DNA of 64,000 bases from Achromobacter pulmonis (GTDB lineage Bacteria; Pseudomonadota; Gammaproteobacteria; Burkholderiales; Burkholderiaceae_B), in the NCBI RefSeq assembly GCF_902859765.1, contig NZ_CADIJV010000004.1, forward strand, positions 186,001 to 250,000, written 5' to 3'. The translations under genes and the position numbers were made by a program. Shown here one piece after another: positions 16,744 through 25,394 of this stretch (the first letter of the stretch is position 1; every line of letters starts with the position of its first letter). The notes under the pieces are model-generated. The model did not search any database. It was not told where the DNA came from and saw only the letters and a program-made list of their open reading frames with translations.

Positions 16744-17415
16744 TCAGACCGGATCGTCGCCGTGCAGCCCGTGTTCGACCGCGTAGACCGCCACTTGCAC
16801 GCGGCTGGTCAGGTTGAGTTTCTTGAGCACGTTCTGCACGTGGATCTTGACCGTGCTTTCGCTGACGTCGAGCTCGCGCGCGATCACCTTGTTGCTGGCG
16901 CCACGCGCCAGGCACTGCACGATCTGGCGCTCGCGCGCGGTCAGGCGATGGCGTTCGGCCTGCCCGGCCGGGGCCTGCGCCGCCAGGTTGGCCTGGTCGC
17001 GGAATTGCGCCACCAGCTTGGCCGTCATGCCGTCGGCGATCACCGGCTCGCCGCCGGCGGCGCGACGGATGGCGGTGGTCAGCGCTTCGGCGTCGATGTT
17101 CTTGAGCAGATACCCGCGGGCGCCATCGCGCAGCGCCTGGCCGAGTTCGTCGGCCTCTTCCGAGACGGTCAGGATGATGACCGCACAGGACGGCAGGTCC
17201 TGCGTCAGCAGTTGCAGCGTTTCCAGGCCGGACAGGCCCGGCATGTTCAGGTCCAGCAGCACCACGTCCGGCTTGAGTTCCTTGGCGCGCTTGAGGCCTT
17301 CGACACCGTCGCCGGCCTCGGCCACCACCTCGAAATCCGGCTGGCGCTGCAGCAGCAGGCGCATGCCCGAACGGAACAGGGTGTGGTCGTCGACAAGCAG
17401 GATACGGATGGGCAT
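16744..17415 (-). CDS. narL: Nitrate/nitrite response regulator NarL
   Basis: A 223-residue NarL/FixJ response regulator. The receiver domain (1-120) has the acidic pair Asp9-Asp10 and the phospho-acceptor Asp55 in LLDLNMPG. The C-terminal LuxR-type helix-turn-helix (155-215) includes LTARERQIVQCLARGASNKV and SESTVKIHVQNVLKKL. It follows narX with a 12-base gap on the same strand. NarL would activate nar transcription when nitrate is present. Confidence 0.93.
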   Translation of the reverse strand: MPIRILLVDDHTLFRSGMRLLLQRQPDFEVVAEAGDGVEGLKRAKELKPDVVLLDLNMPGLSGLETLQLLTQDLPSCAVIILTVSEEADELGQALRDGARGYLLKNIDAEALTTAIRRAAGGEPVIADGMTAKLVAQFRDQANLAAQAPAGQAERHRLTARERQIVQCLARGASNKVIARELDVSESTVKIHVQNVLKKLNLTSRVQVAVYAVEHGLHGDDPV

Positions 17416-17427
17416 GGTCTGGAAGAA

Positions 17428-19365
17428 TCAGGCGGCCTGGCGCTCAGCCCCGGGCAGTGTCAGCGCGATGCGCGTGCCGGCGCCGGGCCGGGATTTCATT
17501 GTAATCGTGGCATGCATGCGAGCGGCGCGTTCGCGCATGATGTGCAGGCCGACGTGGGCCTCGCCGCGCTGCGACACCTCATCCGGATCGTAGCCCTGGC
17601 CGTTGTCGGCGATCAGCAGGCTGAAATCGCGCTCGTTGCGCACCACCACGTCGACCCGGTCCGCCTCGGAATGCTTGCGCACGTTGGACAGCGCTTCCTG
17701 CAGGATGAACAACACCTGCAGTTGCTGTTCCGGCGCCAGCGGCGCGCCCAGGCCCTGGCTGAAGGCCAGCTCGGTGCGCACACCGGTCTGGCGGCGGAAA
17801 CGCTCGACTGTATCGTGGATGGCGGTCTTCAGGTCGCCCTGCCCCAGCTTGTCGCGAAAGTTGGTGAGCAGCTCGCGCACGTCCTGGTAGCTTTCGTCCA
17901 CGCCGGTGCGCAGCAGCGGCAGGATTTCCTGGATCTCGGCCTGGTCGCCGCGCCTGACCGCCGCGTCCAGCAATTGCAATTGCAGATTCAGGAAGTTCAG
18001 GCCCTGCGCCAGGCTGTCGTGCAGGCCCTGCGCCACCAGGCCGCGTTCCTGCACCACCGCCAGCTGGCGCGCCTGAGCGCCGAGACGGCGGTTGTCCAGC
18101 GCCACGCCCAGGTGCTGCCCCAGGGTTTCCAGCAGCTGCGATTCGGACGCGGTCAGCTTGCGCGGCTCGCGGAAATGCAGCGAATACGAGCCCAGCACCT
18201 CGTCGCGCGTGACGATGCGGAATACCGCCACGCTGGCGAAGCCGTCGCGCTGGCAGTTCAGGTCGGGCTGCGCCGGCGCCTGGCGCAGGTCCTGGATCAC
18301 GATGACGCCGGCCTGACGCGTGGCCACGCCGCAATAGCAGTCATCGACCTGCATGCAGTGTTCGGACTCGACCAATTCCTCCGACAGCCCCACCGACACC
18401 ACCAGGTTGAGCTTGTCGTTGTCCGGGTCGAGGGCGCGGATGCTGCCCCCCTCGGCGTCGAACTGCAACATGACGCGGCGCAGGAAGCCCTGGCACATCG
18501 CCTCGATGTCGTTGGGCTGGTTCAGGAACGCCGCCATGTCGTAGAGCGCGCCGATGTCGCGGTTCTGCGCCGCCAGTTGCGCGGTCTTCTCGCCCACGCG
18601 CTGTTCCAGGCCGGTATACAGGCTTTGCAGTTCGTCGGCCATGCGGTTGAAGCCGCGCGCCAGCACGCCGAATTCGTCCTGGCTCTCGACCGGCAGGCGG
18701 GTGCTGAATTCGCGTGCCGCCATGCGCTGCAGGCCGTCGCGCAGGCGCAGCACCGGCGCGATGATCCACAGGTACAGCAGGTAGATCATGGCCAGCGTGC
18801 CGGCGCTGGCGATGGCCGCCAGCACGCCTTGCGACAGCCGCAGCGAGGTGGTCTTGCCGGCGTTGTCCTGTTCGATCATGCGCACCAGTTCGTCGGCGCG
18901 GGCGACGAAATCGGGCAGCGTGTCCAGGTACTCGGCCGCGTCATGGCGGGCGATCGCGCGCATGGCGGCCGGCCGCATGATGTCGCGCCAGCAGTCGGCC
19001 ACGCCGCGCCAGTGCTGGCGGATGAGCGGGTCGTTGGGAATGAACAGCGGCCGCGCCGGGTTGCCGCGCGCCAGTCGCGCGATGGTGTCATCCATCAGCC
19101 GCACCTGTTCCTCGGTGCGCGCCTGGCTGCCGGCCTGGGGCCGCATCAGCTCGACCGCGACCCGGTTGGCGCGCATGCGCAGGCTGCCGGTATCGTTGAT
19201 GGCTGCGCCCGCCCCTTCCAGTTGCCACGACAGCCACAGCGTCAGGCCGATCATGCCCAGCACCACGATCAGCGCCACCAGCGAACTGGCGACGATGCGC
19301 GTGGACAGCCGGTGGCGTGGCGAGGGCAGCGCCTGGGCAGCGGTGCAGGGATCGGGCGGCGTCAT
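17428..19365 (-). CDS. narX: Nitrate/nitrite sensor histidine kinase NarX
   Basis: A 645-residue sensor kinase. The first transmembrane segment is at about 24-45. Just after it lies the nitrate-sensing P-box, INDTGSLRMRANR, at 56-68. A second membrane span lies at about 180-205, then HAMP. The central GAF-like region has the Cys cluster HCMQVDDCYCG. The HisKA_3 phospho-acceptor is in LVAQGLHDSLAQGLNF, and the HATPase ends with LIADNGQGYDPDEV. The ATG at 19365 is preferred over the TTG at 19371. It sits after mobB with a 91-base gap, so narXL may have its own promoter. Confidence 0.93.
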   Translation of the reverse strand: MTPPDPCTAAQALPSPRHRLSTRIVASSLVALIVVLGMIGLTLWLSWQLEGAGAAINDTGSLRMRANRVAVELMRPQAGSQARTEEQVRLMDDTIARLARGNPARPLFIPNDPLIRQHWRGVADCWRDIMRPAAMRAIARHDAAEYLDTLPDFVARADELVRMIEQDNAGKTTSLRLSQGVLAAIASAGTLAMIYLLYLWIIAPVLRLRDGLQRMAAREFSTRLPVESQDEFGVLARGFNRMADELQSLYTGLEQRVGEKTAQLAAQNRDIGALYDMAAFLNQPNDIEAMCQGFLRRVMLQFDAEGGSIRALDPDNDKLNLVVSVGLSEELVESEHCMQVDDCYCGVATRQAGVIVIQDLRQAPAQPDLNCQRDGFASVAVFRIVTRDEVLGSYSLHFREPRKLTASESQLLETLGQHLGVALDNRRLGAQARQLAVVQERGLVAQGLHDSLAQGLNFLNLQLQLLDAAVRRGDQAEIQEILPLLRTGVDESYQDVRELLTNFRDKLGQGDLKTAIHDTVERFRRQTGVRTELAFSQGLGAPLAPEQQLQVLFILQEALSNVRKHSEADRVDVVVRNERDFSLLIADNGQGYDPDEVSQRGEAHVGLHIMRERAARMHATITMKSRPGAGTRIALTLPGAERQAA

Positions 19366-19456
19366 CAGCAAAGGTTTGCGGTGGGACAGGCGTGCGGGCG
19401 GGGCGGGGATTGTCGTGCGCGGCGCGGCTTGGGCCGGGATTGCCGCGCGCGGCGCG

Positions 19457-19981
19457 TTATCCGGTCGAGTGTAGTCCTTTCGCCCAGCCCCGCACCACCG
19501 CGTGGACGATGAAATCCGCCACCGCCGCCGGGTTGTTCAGCGGCAGGCAGGGTAGGTCCGTGTCCAGAACGGCGTCGCTGACGATCGCCAGGAAACTGGC
19601 GTCCTCGGCATGCAGCGGCGGCTTGCCCAGCGCCGGACGGTACACCTCGATGCGAGGGATGGCGACCTGCTTGAAACCTTCGACCAGCACCAGGTCGGCC
19701 GGCGCCAGGCGCGCCACCTGATCCTGCAGCGACGGTTCCGGCGCGCCGCGCAGCTCACGCACGATGGCATAGCGGAACGGCGAGGCCACCATCACTTCCT
19801 GCGCCCCGGCCTGCCGAAAGCGCGCGCTGTCCTTGCCGGGCGGCTCCATCTCGAAGTCGTGATGGCTGTGCTTGATGACGCTGACCTTCAGGCCATGCGC
19901 GCCCAGCAGTGGCAGCATGGCCTCGATCAGGGTGGTCTTGCCGCTGCCCGAGCGGCCAGCGATACCGAAAACAGGGGTCAT
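19457..19981 (-). CDS. mobB: Molybdopterin-guanine dinucleotide biosynthesis protein MobB
   Basis: A 174-residue P-loop GTPase-like protein. Residues 5-17 (FGIAGRSGSGKTT) form the Walker A loop. KVSVIKHSHHDFEMEPPGKD is the conserved MobB block. MobB helps convert Mo-MPT to the bis-MGD cofactor needed by NarG. The ATG at 19981 overlaps the carbonic anhydrase stop as ATGA; the longer upstream frame lies inside that gene. It is co-transcribed with moaA, so the operon brings its own cofactor genes. Confidence 0.9.
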   Translation of the reverse strand: MTPVFGIAGRSGSGKTTLIEAMLPLLGAHGLKVSVIKHSHHDFEMEPPGKDSARFRQAGAQEVMVASPFRYAIVRELRGAPEPSLQDQVARLAPADLVLVEGFKQVAIPRIEVYRPALGKPPLHAEDASFLAIVSDAVLDTDLPCLPLNNPAAVADFIVHAVVRGWAKGLHSTG

Positions 19982-20637
19982 GCGGACTCCGTGAACAAAG
20001 GACAGACAATGGGCAGGAACGCATCCGCCCGCGCCGAGTATGCCAGCAAAGCGCCGGCCACCAGGTCGAAATACCAGCCGTGCAAAGTGAGGTCGCCGGC
20101 CCGCAGGCGCCGCTGCACGCAAGGCAGCGCCTCCAGGTTGCGCAGCGAGATCAGGATCGACGCCTGCTCACAGGCCCGCCGGCGCTCGGCCGCCGACGCC
20201 GCCGGCATCTGGTTCAGCACCCGCTGGCGCGCCGGTTCGGCGATATCCATCCAGCGGTTCAGGTAATCCGGCTCGCCGTCGGCGCGCGCCGGCCGTTCCA
20301 TCAGCGCGCGGATGCCGCCGCACTGGGCATGGCCCAGCACGATGATGCGGCTGACCTTCAGTTGCTCGACCGCGAACTGGATCGCGGCCAGCACCCCATG
20401 GTGGCCCTGATCGCGGTCTGGCGGCGGCACCAGGTTGGCGACATTGCGCACGGTGAAGATGTCGCCCGGATCGCAGCCCAGCAGCATGGCCGGATCGACC
20501 CGCGAATCGCAGCAGCCCACCAGTAGCGTGCTGGGGTGCTGGCCATCGCGCAGGTTGCGGTAGAGGGACGGCGCCGCTTCGTAATACTGGTGCTGGAAGC
20601 GTTGAAAGCCGTCCACCAGCCGTTCCAGGTCGCGCAT
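19978..20637 (-). CDS. can: Beta-class carbonic anhydrase
   Basis: A 219-residue beta-carbonic anhydrase that interconverts CO2 and bicarbonate. Zinc ligands are Cys42 in CCDSR, and His103 and Cys106 in GHAQCGG; Asp44-Arg46 is the catalytic dyad. The protein is cytoplasmic, with no signal peptide. It starts 3 bases after moaA and overlaps mobB by 4, so it is embedded in the nitrate reductase cofactor operon. That location suggests production tied to anaerobic nitrate growth. Confidence 0.92.
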   Translation of the reverse strand: MRDLERLVDGFQRFQHQYYEAAPSLYRNLRDGQHPSTLLVGCCDSRVDPAMLLGCDPGDIFTVRNVANLVPPPDRDQGHHGVLAAIQFAVEQLKVSRIIVLGHAQCGGIRALMERPARADGEPDYLNRWMDIAEPARQRVLNQMPAASAAERRRACEQASILISLRNLEALPCVQRRLRAGDLTLHGWYFDLVAGALLAYSARADAFLPIVCPLFTESA

Positions 20638-20640
20638 GGT

Positions 20641-21684
20641 TCAGCCTCCGGTCTGCGACATGAAACGCACGATGCGCTCGGGCCGGGCGGTGAAATCGTG
20701 GCGTTCCGGCTTGGCGGCGATGCCGGCCCGGATGGCCTGTTCCAGTTCGGCGTCGCTGGCGCCGGCGCGCAGCAGCCGGCCCAGCGGCACCTGGTCCTCC
20801 TGGCCCAGGCACAGATACAAGGTGCCGTCCACGCCCAGCCGCACGCGGTTGCAGGCGGCGCAGAAATGGCGCGACATGGGCGTGATGACACCCAACACCG
20901 GCGCGCCGCCGCCGTCGCTCCAGTAACGCGCGGGTCCGCCGCCCTGCCCGGCCAGCGCCGGCACCAGCCCGGCGGCGGCCGCCAGCCGTGCGCCCAGGGC
21001 GCCAAGGTCGGCATGGGCATAGCGGCGGCCGCAATCGCCCACCGGCATCGGCTCGATCAGGCGCAGGATGAAACCCTGCGCCAGGGCGTAGTCCAGCAGC
21101 CGGCGCACGTCGGCCTCGGGCGTGGCGGCGTGTACCACGCTGTTGAGCTTGATCGGGGCGAAGCCGGCATCGCGCGCGGCGCGCAGCCCGGCCAGCACCG
21201 CGCCGAGGCAGTCGCGGCCGGTGATGCGGCCGAATTCGGCCGCGTCCAATGTGTCCAGGCTGATGTTCAAGCGGTCTACGCCCGCCGCGCGCAAGGACGC
21301 GGCATGGCGCGCCAGTTGGGTGCCGTTGGTCGACAGCGACAAGTCGTCCACGCCCGGCAGCGCGGCGATGGCGGCGGCCAGGCCGGCCACGCCCCGGCGC
21401 AGCAGCGGTTCGCCGCCCGTCAGCCGCAAGCGGCGCACGCCCAGGCCGGCGAACAGGCCCGCCAGGCGCGCCATTTCGTCGTGGCGCAACCAGTTGGCGG
21501 GCTCCTCGAAGCCCTTGAAGCCCTTGGGCATGCAATAGCCGCAACGCAGGTCGCAGCGGTCGGTGACCGAGACCCGCAGGTAGTCGATGCGGCGGCCGAA
21601 GCCGTCGACCAGGCCGCGCGGCGTGGCGGGTATGGCGGCTCCGCTGATCACCGGAGCCGCCGCCAGGGCCGGCGCGCGGCTCAT
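20641..21684 (-). CDS. moaA: GTP 3',8-cyclase MoaA
   Basis: A 347-residue radical SAM enzyme for the first step of molybdenum cofactor synthesis. The N-terminal [4Fe-4S] cluster is Cys44, Cys48 and Cys51 (CDLRCGYC). The C-terminal cluster is C-x2-C-x13-C in CAACNRV...LYLC. The protein ends SQTGG, and the C-terminal Gly-Gly is essential in MoaA. Its ATG overlaps the ppiC stop as ATGA. A second moaA elsewhere is likely, since nar operons often carry a dedicated copy. Confidence 0.94.
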   Translation of the reverse strand: MSRAPALAAAPVISGAAIPATPRGLVDGFGRRIDYLRVSVTDRCDLRCGYCMPKGFKGFEEPANWLRHDEMARLAGLFAGLGVRRLRLTGGEPLLRRGVAGLAAAIAALPGVDDLSLSTNGTQLARHAASLRAAGVDRLNISLDTLDAAEFGRITGRDCLGAVLAGLRAARDAGFAPIKLNSVVHAATPEADVRRLLDYALAQGFILRLIEPMPVGDCGRRYAHADLGALGARLAAAAGLVPALAGQGGGPARYWSDGGGAPVLGVITPMSRHFCAACNRVRLGVDGTLYLCLGQEDQVPLGRLLRAGASDAELEQAIRAGIAAKPERHDFTARPERIVRFMSQTGG

Positions 21685-22451
21685 GACGGGCTCCCGAACA
21701 CCCGGTCGGCCTCGGCCGCGCCCAGATCGATGCCGCGCACGTCGGCACGCTCCACCAATAGCCTGGCGTACTGGCGCCAGGCGGTGTCGCGGCTGGCGGC
21801 GCCCAGGGCCGTGGCGATCGACTCGCGCACCTGCTCGAACGGCAGCAGCCGTCCTTCGATGCGCCGCGTCACCCGCACGATATGCAGGCCGTGGCGGGTT
21901 TCCAACACGTGGGGCAGCAGGCCGCCGGCCGGCAAGGCGAACACCGCCTTCTCGAATTCCGGCACGGTGTCGCCGCGCCCCAGCTGCCCCAGGTTGCCGC
22001 CCACCGCCGCCGACGGGCAGTTGGACTGCCGCCGCGCCACCTCGGCGAAAGCGGAGGGATCGGCCAGCAGGTCGGCCAGCACGGCGCTGGCATGGGCCCG
22101 CAGCATGTCCAGGTTGACCCCGGGGGTGACCTGGAACAGGATGTGGTCGGCCTCGATCAGTTCGCCCACGATGAAGCGCTGCGAATTGGCCTGGTAATAG
22201 CGGCGGCAGGCCGCCTCATCGGCCTCGGGGGCCTGCGCCTGGCGGTCCAGCAAGGCGCCGATGGCATCGTCTTCGGACAAGGGGTCCGATTCCGACCCCA
22301 GCCCCAGCCGCGCCGCCTCGTCCAGCAGCACCCGGCGCAGCACCAGCGCGGTGGCGGCGGCGCGCATCGGGTTGGGTGCGTCCGCGTGCAGCGGCAGTTC
22401 TTGTTCCATATCCGCGTCGGTCAGTTCGACGCCATTGACGGTCACAGGCAT
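21681..22451 (-). CDS. Parvulin-type peptidyl-prolyl isomerase of the nar operon
   Basis: A 256-residue parvulin-like prolyl isomerase. The N-terminal helical part (1-100) is followed by a rotamase domain with EADHILFQVTPGV and GGNLGQLGRGDTVPEFEKAVF. The later ETRHGLHIVRV strand completes it. No signal peptide is seen, so it probably acts in the cytoplasm on NarGH. GGAG precedes the ATG at 22451. ppiC-like genes lie after narI in several denitrifiers. The spacing to narI is 17 bases. Confidence 0.9.
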   Translation of the reverse strand: MPVTVNGVELTDADMEQELPLHADAPNPMRAAATALVLRRVLLDEAARLGLGSESDPLSEDDAIGALLDRQAQAPEADEAACRRYYQANSQRFIVGELIEADHILFQVTPGVNLDMLRAHASAVLADLLADPSAFAEVARRQSNCPSAAVGGNLGQLGRGDTVPEFEKAVFALPAGGLLPHVLETRHGLHIVRVTRRIEGRLLPFEQVRESIATALGAASRDTAWRQYARLLVERADVRGIDLGAAEADRVFGSPS

Positions 22452-22468
22452 GTCGGTCTCCGGATCGT

Positions 22469-23152
22469 TCAGCGCGGGCGCACCAGTTGCCAGGCGCGGT
22501 CCAGGTAGCCGACCGAGGCGAAGCCGCTCCAGACGTGCACCAGGCGCGTGAACGGGAAGATCAGGAACAGGGTCAGGCCCATGAACAGGTGCGCCTTGAA
22601 CAGCGGCGGCACATCGGCCACGAAGTCGGCGGCGCCGCTGCGCAAGGTAATGATGTGCTGCGCCCAGTGCATCAGGCGCACCATCATCTCGCCGTCCATG
22701 TGGCCGGCCGACAGCGCGATGGTGGACAGGCCCAGCAGCAGCGTCACCAGGATCCACGCGAGCAACAGCTTGTCGCCGGGCCGCGTGGTCTTGCGGATGC
22801 GCGGGTCGCTCAGGCGGCGGTGGATCAGGATCAGCAGACCGATCAGGCATAGCCCGCCCATGACGCCGCCGGCCACCATGGCCACCATCTGCTTGAGCGT
22901 GTGCGACACGCCCAGCGTGTCCCACACCACCACCGGCGTCAACAGGCCCACCAGGTGGCCGAAGAACAGTCCCAGGATGCCGATGTGGAACAGGATGTTG
23001 CCCAGCCGCAGCTGGCCGCGATGCAGCAGCTGCGAGCTGTCGGATTTCCAGGTGTACTGCTCGCGCTCGAAACGCGCCAGGCTGCCCAGCAGGAACACCG
23101 TCAGGGCGATATAGGGATAGATGCCGAAGAAGAACTGGTTCAGGGAATTCAT
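22469..23152 (-). CDS. narI: Respiratory nitrate reductase gamma subunit NarI
   Basis: A 227-residue integral membrane cytochrome b with five predicted transmembrane helices. It takes electrons from quinol at the periplasmic face and passes them to NarH. Heme-ligand histidines lie in LFHIGILGLFFGH (helix 2) and in the last helices (MHWAQHI, KAHLFM, LVHVWSG). It follows narJ by 17 bases. Confidence 0.95.
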   Translation of the reverse strand: MNSLNQFFFGIYPYIALTVFLLGSLARFEREQYTWKSDSSQLLHRGQLRLGNILFHIGILGLFFGHLVGLLTPVVVWDTLGVSHTLKQMVAMVAGGVMGGLCLIGLLILIHRRLSDPRIRKTTRPGDKLLLAWILVTLLLGLSTIALSAGHMDGEMMVRLMHWAQHIITLRSGAADFVADVPPLFKAHLFMGLTLFLIFPFTRLVHVWSGFASVGYLDRAWQLVRPR

Positions 23153-23169
23153 GATGCGTGTCCTGGAAA

Positions 23170-23817
23170 TTAGCGGGCCGCGGGCGTGCGGGGGTAGAAG
23201 CGCACGGCCTGGGCGCCGTCGCCCGCAAAGGGGCGCAGCAGCGGCTCGACGCCGTCGGCGCCGGCGCCGAAGGTCTCCATGGCTTCGTCCATGTCGCGCA
23301 CCGGCGGCGCGGTCTGCTCGCGCGGGGTGACCCGCGACAGCCCGCGCAGCAACACGAAGACGCTGGCGTAGGGGCTGTTGCTGCGCGCCAGCCGCGCGCC
23401 GATGGCGGCCAGCACGTGAATGGCCTCGTCCAGCAGGTCCTGCGCCACGGCCGGGTCGATCACGCCCAGGAACTCCAGGAACAGCGGCACATGGTCCGGC
23501 AGTTCCGATACCACCGGCTCGAAGCCGTGCTGGCGGTAGGTTTCCAGCAGATCGACCATGGCCTGGCCCCGGTCGCGGCTTTCGCCGTGCACGTGTTCGA
23601 ACAGGTGCAGCGAATGGGCGCGGTTGCGGTCGAAGGTGGCGACGTAGGTCTCCTGCAGCGCGATCAGGTCCTGGCTGGCCAGATGGCCGATCAGCGGTTG
23701 CAGGGCTTCCTCGGCGTCGGGATGGGCGGCCAGCGCGGTCTCGACCTCGGTCAGGGCATCCAGCAGTTCCTGTTCGGGGTAGCAGAGCAGCGCGGAAAGC
23801 AGGCGATAAAGACTCAT
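23170..23817 (-). CDS. narJ: Nitrate reductase assembly chaperone NarJ
   Basis: A 215-residue TorD/NarJ-family chaperone needed to insert Mo-bisMGD into NarG. The N-terminus SLYRLLSALLCYPEQELL and the core YVATFDRNRAHSLHLFEHVH are characteristic. GGGAG lies 6 bases before the ATG at 23817. It lies between narH and narI and is not part of the final enzyme. Confidence 0.95.
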   Translation of the reverse strand: MSLYRLLSALLCYPEQELLDALTEVETALAAHPDAEEALQPLIGHLASQDLIALQETYVATFDRNRAHSLHLFEHVHGESRDRGQAMVDLLETYRQHGFEPVVSELPDHVPLFLEFLGVIDPAVAQDLLDEAIHVLAAIGARLARSNSPYASVFVLLRGLSRVTPREQTAPPVRDMDEAMETFGAGADGVEPLLRPFAGDGAQAVRFYPRTPAAR

Positions 23818-23831
23818 GATGTTCTCCCGTG

Positions 23832-25394
23832 TCAGGCCGCGGCCTTCTTGCGCGACTTCGGCATCTCGATGAAGATCTCGCTGCCCTGCGGCTTGCGGCC
23901 GAACAGCGTGCCTTCCGAGACGCCGCCCGAGCAGCCGTTGCCGAAGGTGAAGCCGCAGCTGCCCTTTTCGTTGAAGCTGTCCTCGACGATTTCCTTGTGG
24001 CTGCTGGGCACCACGAAGCGGTCCTCGTAGTTGGCGATGGCCATGATGCGGTACATGTCCTGCACGGTTTCCTCGGACAGGCCGACCTGTTCCAGCAGGG
24101 CCGTGTCCTGTTCGCCGTGCACGGTCTCGGCGCGCTTGTAGGCGCGCATCGCCAGCATGCGTTCCAGCGCCTGCAGCACCGGGGCTTCCTTGCCCGCCGT
24201 CAGCAGGTTGGCCAGGTAGCGCACCGGGATGCGCAGGCTGGCCACGTCCGGAATCATGGCGCGCTTGCCCAGCGTGCGCTGCGGCATCTTGCCGGCCTCG
24301 GCCGCGGTCTGGATCGGCGACAGCGGCGGGATGTACCAGACCATCGGCAGCGTGCGGTACTCCGGATGCAGTGGGAAGGCCACGCGCCACTGCACCGCCA
24401 TCTTGTAGACCGGCGACTGGCGCGCGGCTTCCAGCCACGATTCCGGGATGCCCTGCTCGCGCGCGGCGGCGATCACCTCGGGCGCATGCGGGTCCAGGAA
24501 CAGGTCCAGCTGCGATTCGTACAGGTCCTGCTCGTTGCCCACGGCGGCGGCGCGTTCGATCTGGTCGGCGTCGTACAGCATGACGCCCAGGTAGCGGATG
24601 CGGCCGACGCAAGTTTCCGAGCACACGGTCGGCTGGCCGGCCTCGATGCGCGGGTAGCAGAAGGTGCACTTCTCGGCCTTGCCGCTGTGCCAGTTGTAGT
24701 AGATCTTCTTGTACGGGCAGCCCGAGATGCACATGCGCCAGCCGCGGCACTTGTCCTGGTCGACCAGCACGATGCCGTCATCCTCGCGCTTGTAGATCGA
24801 GCCCGACGGGCAGCTGGCGACACAGGCCGGGTTCAGGCAGTGTTCGCACAGGCGCGGCAGGTACATCATGAAGGTGTTCTCGAAGGTCGAGTACATCTCC
24901 TTTTGCACGCCCTCGAACAGGGCGTCGCGGCTGCGCGCGGCGAATTCGCCGCCCAGGTCGTCTTCCCAGTTCGGGCCCCATTCGATCTTGTCCATCTTCT
25001 GGCCGGTCAGCACCGACACCGGGCGCGCGGTGGGCGGCGTCTGCGACAGCGGCGCGTTCTTCAGGTGTTCGTAGTCGAAGGTGAACGGCTCGTAGTAGTC
25101 GTCGATCTGCGGCAGGTTGGGGTTGGCGAACAGGTTGGCCAGGATGCGCAGCTTGCCGCCCTGGCGCGGTTCCAGCTTGCCCGCCGCCGTGCGGCGCCAG
25201 CCGCCCTGCCACTTCTGCTGGTTCTCCCATTCCTTGGGGTAGCCGATGCCGGGCTTGGTCTCGACGTTGTTGAACCAGGCGTATTCGACGCCGTCGCGGC
25301 TGGTCCAGACGTTCTTGCAGGTGACCGAACAAGTGTGGCAGCCGATGCACTTGTCCAGATTCAGCACCATGCCGATTTGGGCGCGTATCCTCAT
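23832..25394 (-). CDS. narH: Respiratory nitrate reductase beta subunit NarH
   Basis: A 520-residue Fe-S protein. The first cysteine group is Cys16, 19, 22 and 26 (CIGCHTCSVTC). Further groups are CEHCLNPACVASC, CRGWRMCISGC (with the Trp that makes one cluster [3Fe-4S]) and CTFCYPR. It relays electrons from NarI haem to NarG on the cytoplasmic side. The ATG at 25394 overlaps the narG stop as ATGA. Length is close to E. coli NarH. Confidence 0.96.
   Translation of the reverse strand: MRIRAQIGMVLNLDKCIGCHTCSVTCKNVWTSRDGVEYAWFNNVETKPGIGYPKEWENQQKWQGGWRRTAAGKLEPRQGGKLRILANLFANPNLPQIDDYYEPFTFDYEHLKNAPLSQTPPTARPVSVLTGQKMDKIEWGPNWEDDLGGEFAARSRDALFEGVQKEMYSTFENTFMMYLPRLCEHCLNPACVASCPSGSIYKREDDGIVLVDQDKCRGWRMCISGCPYKKIYYNWHSGKAEKCTFCYPRIEAGQPTVCSETCVGRIRYLGVMLYDADQIERAAAVGNEQDLYESQLDLFLDPHAPEVIAAAREQGIPESWLEAARQSPVYKMAVQWRVAFPLHPEYRTLPMVWYIPPLSPIQTAAEAGKMPQRTLGKRAMIPDVASLRIPVRYLANLLTAGKEAPVLQALERMLAMRAYKRAETVHGEQDTALLEQVGLSEETVQDMYRIMAIANYEDRFVVPSSHKEIVEDSFNEKGSCGFTFGNGCSGGVSEGTLFGRKPQGSEIFIEMPKSRKKAAA

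Noticed and set aside
16570-19512. 980-codon open frame on the plus strand opposite narX and narL
   Set aside because: It is a GC-driven shadow: His/Arg/Gln-rich, with no domain, and narX and narL on the other strand are complete and well supported.
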